From positions 1,270,866 to 1,334,865 of the forward strand of contig CALNVZ010003435.1 in the NCBI GenBank assembly GCA_940671915.1: a stretch of 64,000 nucleotides of DNA. The letters run 5' to 3'. Each line of letters begins with the position of its first letter. The first letter of the stretch is position 1. The notes under the pieces were generated by a model. The model was not told the origin of the DNA and did not search any database. It saw only the letters and a program-made list of their open reading frames with translations. The translations under genes were made by a program, and so were the position numbers. Positions 58,865-64,000 of the stretch are shown piece by piece. This stretch comes from Paracentrotus lividus (lineage: Eukaryota; Echinodermata; Echinoidea; Camarodonta; Echinidae).

Positions 58865-61640
58865 TTTATTAAAATATATTAAGCACAAAGTAGAATTAAG
58901 TAGAATTAAGTAGGAGGGTAACAAAGTCAGTCAGTCCCTTTATTTTTCTGTGAATACATACAGGTACACATAGGCAAATACACACCAGACCCCCTAGGCC
59001 CTATACATATACAGTCCGTGTGAAGTAGTGTACTGCAGCAATTGTATTCTTGATCAATACAGACACAGGAAGCATTCAACCATTACAATTCAGGATTGTA
59101 ACCAGCAGAAAAGTATAATCCCTGCATTCAAGGTCTCACTGTAGGCCTACCAGTACATTGTAGTGTATGCAGGATACAAATCTATAGTATACCATGGATA
59201 TATTCTCTTATATATCCATGAGTATACTGAACCAAGAGAGGTCACATGTACATCTGCTCCAAAGTTCATGTAGTCTTCAAATACAGACTCTGTTCCAGCA
59301 CTTATGCTAGAATAACAGACACACAGACACACTTCGGTAGCACTATTGTCTTTGAGTGACAGCTCAGATAAAGGGTGTAGGCCTATGCCAACCCCCCCCC
59401 CCGTCTACCAACACACTATACGGCTAAAATTATCTGACAATATAGGGGCATACCAAGGAAAACTAATTCCTCAATTTTGTTTAATCCAGCACATGCACCT
59501 AAATACAAAAATAGGCCAAATACAGTGCATTGCATAACTACCGTGAAAAAGGAGGTCCAACAACACACTGAATAGTTAAAATGATCTAAAACATACAGGC
59601 ATACAGGTGTCCTAACAAAAATTGATTTCTATTTTTTTTTTTAAATAAAGCAGTGGGCACACCTCCACACTCAAAGACTCGTTCTTACCTGTTTGCAATC
59701 CACATTGCTAAAAAAAGACTTTTAGAAATTCTCGTGACCCGAGTTTGAAATCTTGACTTTCTTAGGATTTTTAAAATTTTTTAAAATAATTGTTGTCACA
59801 GTTTATTTAGTAATTTTAGGTTTAGGATACATGAAGGGATAGGGTCACATTTACAAGAAGGGATAAGGTAAGGGTAAAGGGGGTAGTATAGCGTATACAT
59901 GTAACCAAAGAAAGGAAAAAAAGTGGCAGGAAAAAAAATTTGCACCTTGGGCCACTTTTAAATTTGAGCCATACCTTTTGGTTTACTGGACCAGAGAGAG
60001 AATCCTCGAGACACAGCGAGTGACGTTGAGAAGAATGATCCGAGTCTCACCTTAGTGGAGTGGTTTGCACACACCTGCCAGAATCTGGACACCTACATAT
60101 GACAGCAAGTAAAATAACACATACAGTCAACCTTGCCTAAGGGGCACTTGCATATCGCCTAAATGAAAAGTCTTTTAAGTCCTCTTCTATTTGTAAGACA
60201 AAGAAATATCATCCACAATATTTTCATGAATATTCTGGTAAGATTCTTCTTTGTGTGTCATAGGAGCCCAAGTGCCAGATGGGCACAAACAATAAGCATC
60301 TTCTTGGATAAGACTTTCACTGTACATAACAATAAATTGTGCAATTGCCTACTTTCCATTTCTGATTGGCTACATTTAGTATGTGAATCCTTTGTCAACA
60401 GTAAATTGTATTATTTTGAGAAAATTATTACACCAAGAAAAAATTTGCATACAAGATTACAGACTAAAGAGTGAATGATGAGCCTACATTGTAGATATTT
60501 CTCTATCCCAAAACCTCAGTGTGATAGAAGGGATAGTATGGAAAGCACCTGGGGGAATAATTCCCACAGTCATTCAAATGAGCAGTCAATATTAGTATAC
60601 TAATATTGCAAAGTGCTTCCATGATCGAAACTTATTGTTTGTGGCAAATTAGTCAAAGTTGTGTTTCGGTGAATAATTTCAGCTTCGAAACACGTCAGAA
60701 AGCCAGAAACCCAATGTTTCGACCGAGTGTTTGAAATTTCAAATTTAGAATGATTCTTGGTCAACTCTCATCATTGTGAAACAAAGTTTATACTTCCTGC
60801 CAAAGAAGTAAGTGACCATTGTGTTAAATGACTTTAATAAAGTCTTTATGAACAAATTATCTAAATGAAAAGTGAAATGAAGGAAGATTCATGTGGTGGA
60901 ATGTTTATTTGCATACAATTTGCATATTTGGGTGTGTTGCCAAAAAGTCATCAGAATGTAAAAAGTTTATTATGTAAGAAGCTATAATAATCAAGATTTT
61001 AATCTTGTTATAAAAGAAGGTATGAAAGAAGGTATCAAAGGAAGTATCTGTCATGTCAAGGTGGAAATAATCAAGAAATTATCTGTATTTTCCTGTGATA
61101 AAAGGGGGAGTTGTAAGTTACATAATGTACATGTGTAGATTTTGTGAATGAAAACAAAACTGAAGTTAGCATGCTGATTTCGCATTGTTTACATGAATGA
61201 GCATTTATGCCCAGAGTATATGGAAGCTTATATATCTGGTGGAATAAAAAAAAAGAGATATCATAAAGGCATGGGGGATTTATTTCATAACAGAGTGTGT
61301 AAAATGAATCAAACTATGCCAGTTCATTTGATGTGGGTGATGAAATAATTTTGAAGCAACTTATATTAAAAGAGTTGTTTTTAGGATGATTTTGCAACAA
61401 ATTTCAAATTCAATGTTAATAGTCTACTCAAATTCACATACAGCTGCAAACCAACATAAGGCTGTACTGAAAAATGGCTGTCTGTCGCCCTCTTGGTTGC
61501 TGAGGAAACTTCTCAATAATAATTACTGAAATCAGCTTTAAACCTACCTCAAAATAAATTAAGATAATCTATAGTATCATTGCAATATAATTCTTCAATT
61601 AGATATTTTTTATGTTGTTAAGTACAATTTTTAGACCCTT
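58865..61640. other. Upstream of RMDN1-like gene
   Basis: No gene recognised. A short in-frame piece at about 60053-60095 (minus) lies between AG and GTGAG but matches no family I know. The rest is AT-rich. The promoter of the RMDN1-like gene should lie near 58870-59300 but no clear motif stands out. Confidence 0.5.
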
Positions 61641-61649
61641 TTTGGAAAT

Positions 61650-62378
61650 GGGCAGTTCCAAGGTAACGGAGTGACATTCAGAAGCAACATTTCAGCATTC
61701 AAACAAGTTTATCATCCAAGCTTTAATCTTTATTTACAAAGAAATGTTTCATGACAAAAGCTGATGGTACCCTCTTTTCAAAATGATAATTTTTTTTATA
61801 GAGATCCTCTTAAGTAATGAGATATGAATATTCATAATCATGGTTACGGAGTGACGCAAAATGGACATGCATATTTGAGCAGAAAACATTTTGCTTAAAC
61901 TCTGTGAAATTTAAATGGCTTTCACAATTTTGAGTTATTGATTGGATTCTATATTATTCTAGGTATAATATGCCACCTTGCATTAAAAAATTGGTTGAAT
62001 ATTTTGTTAATTATGACTTAAAACTTGAACCCTTGTCCGGTTACGGAGTGACGTCTGGTTTCCCTGTCTTTTTCGTGAGGAGAAATGCATTATAAAGAAA
62101 AATTAATACCAAAGTTTGGTGGAGTAGACCATGAAAATTACGTTAAGCCAAAAAAATTGGCAAAAAGTGACGAGATATAAGAATTAGAGGCATTTAAAGC
62201 CCCATAGTCCCATACGTGCAAATTTGGGTTTGATCAATTATTCTGCGCAAGAATACTGAATCGCAAATTTTTTAAACTTAAATGATTGGTTGTATTGTAA
62301 AGAAGCCTTTGTCATTTTCAAAGGCACAGCGGCACATTAAAATTTCAGCTCCATGTCCTGTTTTGCTTGGAACTGCCC
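61650..62378. mobile_element. Inverted-repeat element with internal GGTTACGGAGTGACG repeats
   Basis: Termini GGGCAGTTCCAAG and CTTGGAACTGCCC are inverted repeats. The word GGT(A/T)ACGGAGTGAC occurs at 61662, 61852 and 62039, about 188 bp apart. Non-coding. Family not recognised. Confidence 0.75.
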
Positions 62379-62951
62379 AAATGCCACCTTGACTGGGCTG
62401 AGCTTCTCAAGACACCATTTTTACTTTTTCTGCATTGACTTTCCATTGGATGAAAACTGCTGCAGTAAGGTACTTCCCAGTGCAAGGTCAATTATTAATT
62501 GACCATGCATAAGTGTAAGTGACTCAAATTCAATTGAGTTTTGCTTATTTCTGGAAGCGTATTTTCTATTACAAAATAATTATTAGAGTTACTATTACAG
62601 GAATATTTGCTAGATAAATATCACAGACATTTCATGAAGATAATTATGATCAAGTATATTTATTTCGATAGTCATTTGCAAGTGGTAGAATAGTGAAAAT
62701 ACAATAATCACACAGAGAGAAAATTTCTGATGTCACATGTGATGATTTAATTAGGTTTATTATAAAAGATAGCACAATTCTAAATATGATAATTTAGACA
62801 AATACATTTGTTTGTTCTCTTTACAGATTGAATCACACTGCTTTTATTCAGCTCTAATACAATTTCACGCAGGAGTCTTTAATACGTCCTCAACAAACCA
62901 CTCAGTCTCCAAGTTTGCAATGTGCCACAAATTGTGATTGCAATCAATCAG

Positions 62952-62994
62952 CTAACTATACACAGCCCCGTTGCCGAAGGCGACGGGGCTGTAC
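62952..62994. repeat. CAGCCCCG hairpin repeat shared with THAP element
   Basis: CTAACTATACACAGCCCCGT is followed by GCCGAAGGC and the complementary GACGGGGCTGT, forming a 14-bp stem with a 3-base loop. The left half recurs at 10752-10780 at the inner end of the right THAP arm. Confidence 0.75.
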
Positions 62995-63442
62995 TTCTAC
63001 CACCTCCATTTACAGCGAAATAATCAGCGATGATGAGCGATCAGAGGATTATACTGGTCAATTTAATCAATCTAATGTTAAAATGTTGTTGTAAGGTTTT
63101 CTATGATCGTTTTCACGGCGTAACAGACGACTAAAAATAAAAGTATAAAGGGAAACTGGTTTTTATAGGGTTGTGTGGCCGCGGACCAGCTCACCCTTTT
63201 GGATAAGATATAATAATATAGGGGTTATAAGGCAGAAGACAAGAACCAACATCACGTTTGGGATAGGGAAATAATAGGTTTCAATCAAGGTAATGCAGTT
63301 CGACTCTGTGGGTTAGAATAAACTTACATGAACAGTTATCACCATATACTTCAGTCAACTCATAACATCATCAATAATACATCATATACTTCATACAATA
63401 CAATAACTAATACTTACATACTAAGGGTCCAAACCGGTCGCG

Positions 63443-63562
63443 TCAAGTAGCAATCTCCTCTTGGCACTGCAAAAGCTCTCCCTTCATATTGGCTTCTGGA
63501 ACACTCATGCAGTCAGCCAGCTCCTCAGGATATGCAGGGATAAGTAGCGCCAGATGTGCCAA
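63443..63562 (-). CDS. Possible terminal exon of an unknown gene
   Basis: A minus-strand open stretch after a TTAG acceptor reads LAHLALLIPAYPEELADCMS and VPEANMKGELLQCQEEIAT before TGA. Composition looks protein-like, but the acceptor has a poor pyrimidine tract and I recognise no family. If real, the rest of the gene lies beyond the right edge. Confidence 0.2.
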   Translation of the reverse strand: MAHLALLIPAYPEELADCMSVPEANMKGELLQCQEEIAT

Positions 63563-64000
63563 CTAACTGTATTTACTACCAGGTACCTAACATACCTGGT
63601 TACCATGCTTTCCTGGCAGAAGCTACATTCATATGTCATTGCATACATTATATTGTTGCCTGTCATGCATGGATATTGTGCCATGATTGCATGATCAAGC
63701 GGTGTGAGAATACTATTCATAACATCGTTTTCACTACACAGCCCCTTCTTTCTTTAGATTGATACATATATCAACACGGACTATTAACGAGCTGCGATAT
63801 ATGTACAATCTCCACATAAAATCTTATAGTGAAAACAGAGTATTATCTGTAAATACCGAAGTGTATTACTATATCCATCTTAAAGACACAGGGGCATCAT
63901 TGTATTGTTTGCATAAAAGCAAGAATATGTTTATAAATGACTATATGATTCTCAACTATACAATGTATATCAAAACGTTTGGTAGTAATTACCAATGTAT

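Noticed and set aside
60053-60095. Possible RMDN1-like upstream exon (VSRFWQVCANHSTK)
   Set aside because: It has AG and GTGAG borders but no start codon in phase and no family similarity; the ATGG at 58861 fits better.

Overview
This is eukaryotic nuclear DNA: AT-rich, intron-rich and full of transposable-element debris. It carries three recognisable protein genes and no bacterial-style coding. Frequent TACATGTA-type motifs, CR1-like LINEs, tRNA-derived SINEs, many short inverted-repeat elements and a THAP-bearing repeat suggest a marine invertebrate deuterostome, most likely an echinoderm such as a sea urchin. That placement is an inference from texture and protein similarity, not a database match.

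Layout. (1) 1084-32376, minus strand: a complete VPS35 (retromer core) gene. I resolved 17 coding exons with GT/AG junctions and continuous phase, giving 797 codons against 796 in human. (2) 32377-33053: a 677-bp interval between two divergent start codons, with CCAAT and ETS-type motifs, probably a bidirectional promoter. (3) 33054-45497, plus strand: a complete ORC6 gene (7 coding exons, 249 aa) with an AATAAA 65 bp past the stop. (4) 45568-49586: intergenic repeats. (5) 49587-58864, minus strand: an RMDN1-like (FAM82 family) gene. Seven exons are well supported; a 12-aa last exon is tentative. (6) 58865-64000: upstream repeats and one doubtful terminal exon near 63.5 kb.

The head-to-head VPS35/ORC6 arrangement is also found in human (16q11.2), so this looks like deeply conserved microsynteny of a membrane-recycling gene and a replication-licensing gene. 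The three proteins have no obvious shared pathway: VPS35 acts in endosome-to-Golgi/plasma-membrane retrieval, ORC6 in replication origin licensing, and RMDN1 is microtubule-associated.

The most unusual signal is repeated local copying of exons. VPS35 exon 6 ends in a five-unit tandem array that copies its 3' part with the splice donor. Exon 16 has a nearly identical upstream copy lacking the donor. Exon 5 has a decayed upstream copy. RMDN exon 4 has a decayed copy about 480 bp downstream, and exon 17 of VPS35 may have a weak copy past the stop. Other notable points are an inverted-repeat element starting 5 bp inside a VPS35 intron, a 3.5-kb long-inverted-repeat element near exon 5, two TTAA elements sharing one TTAA, and a THAP-coding inverted repeat.
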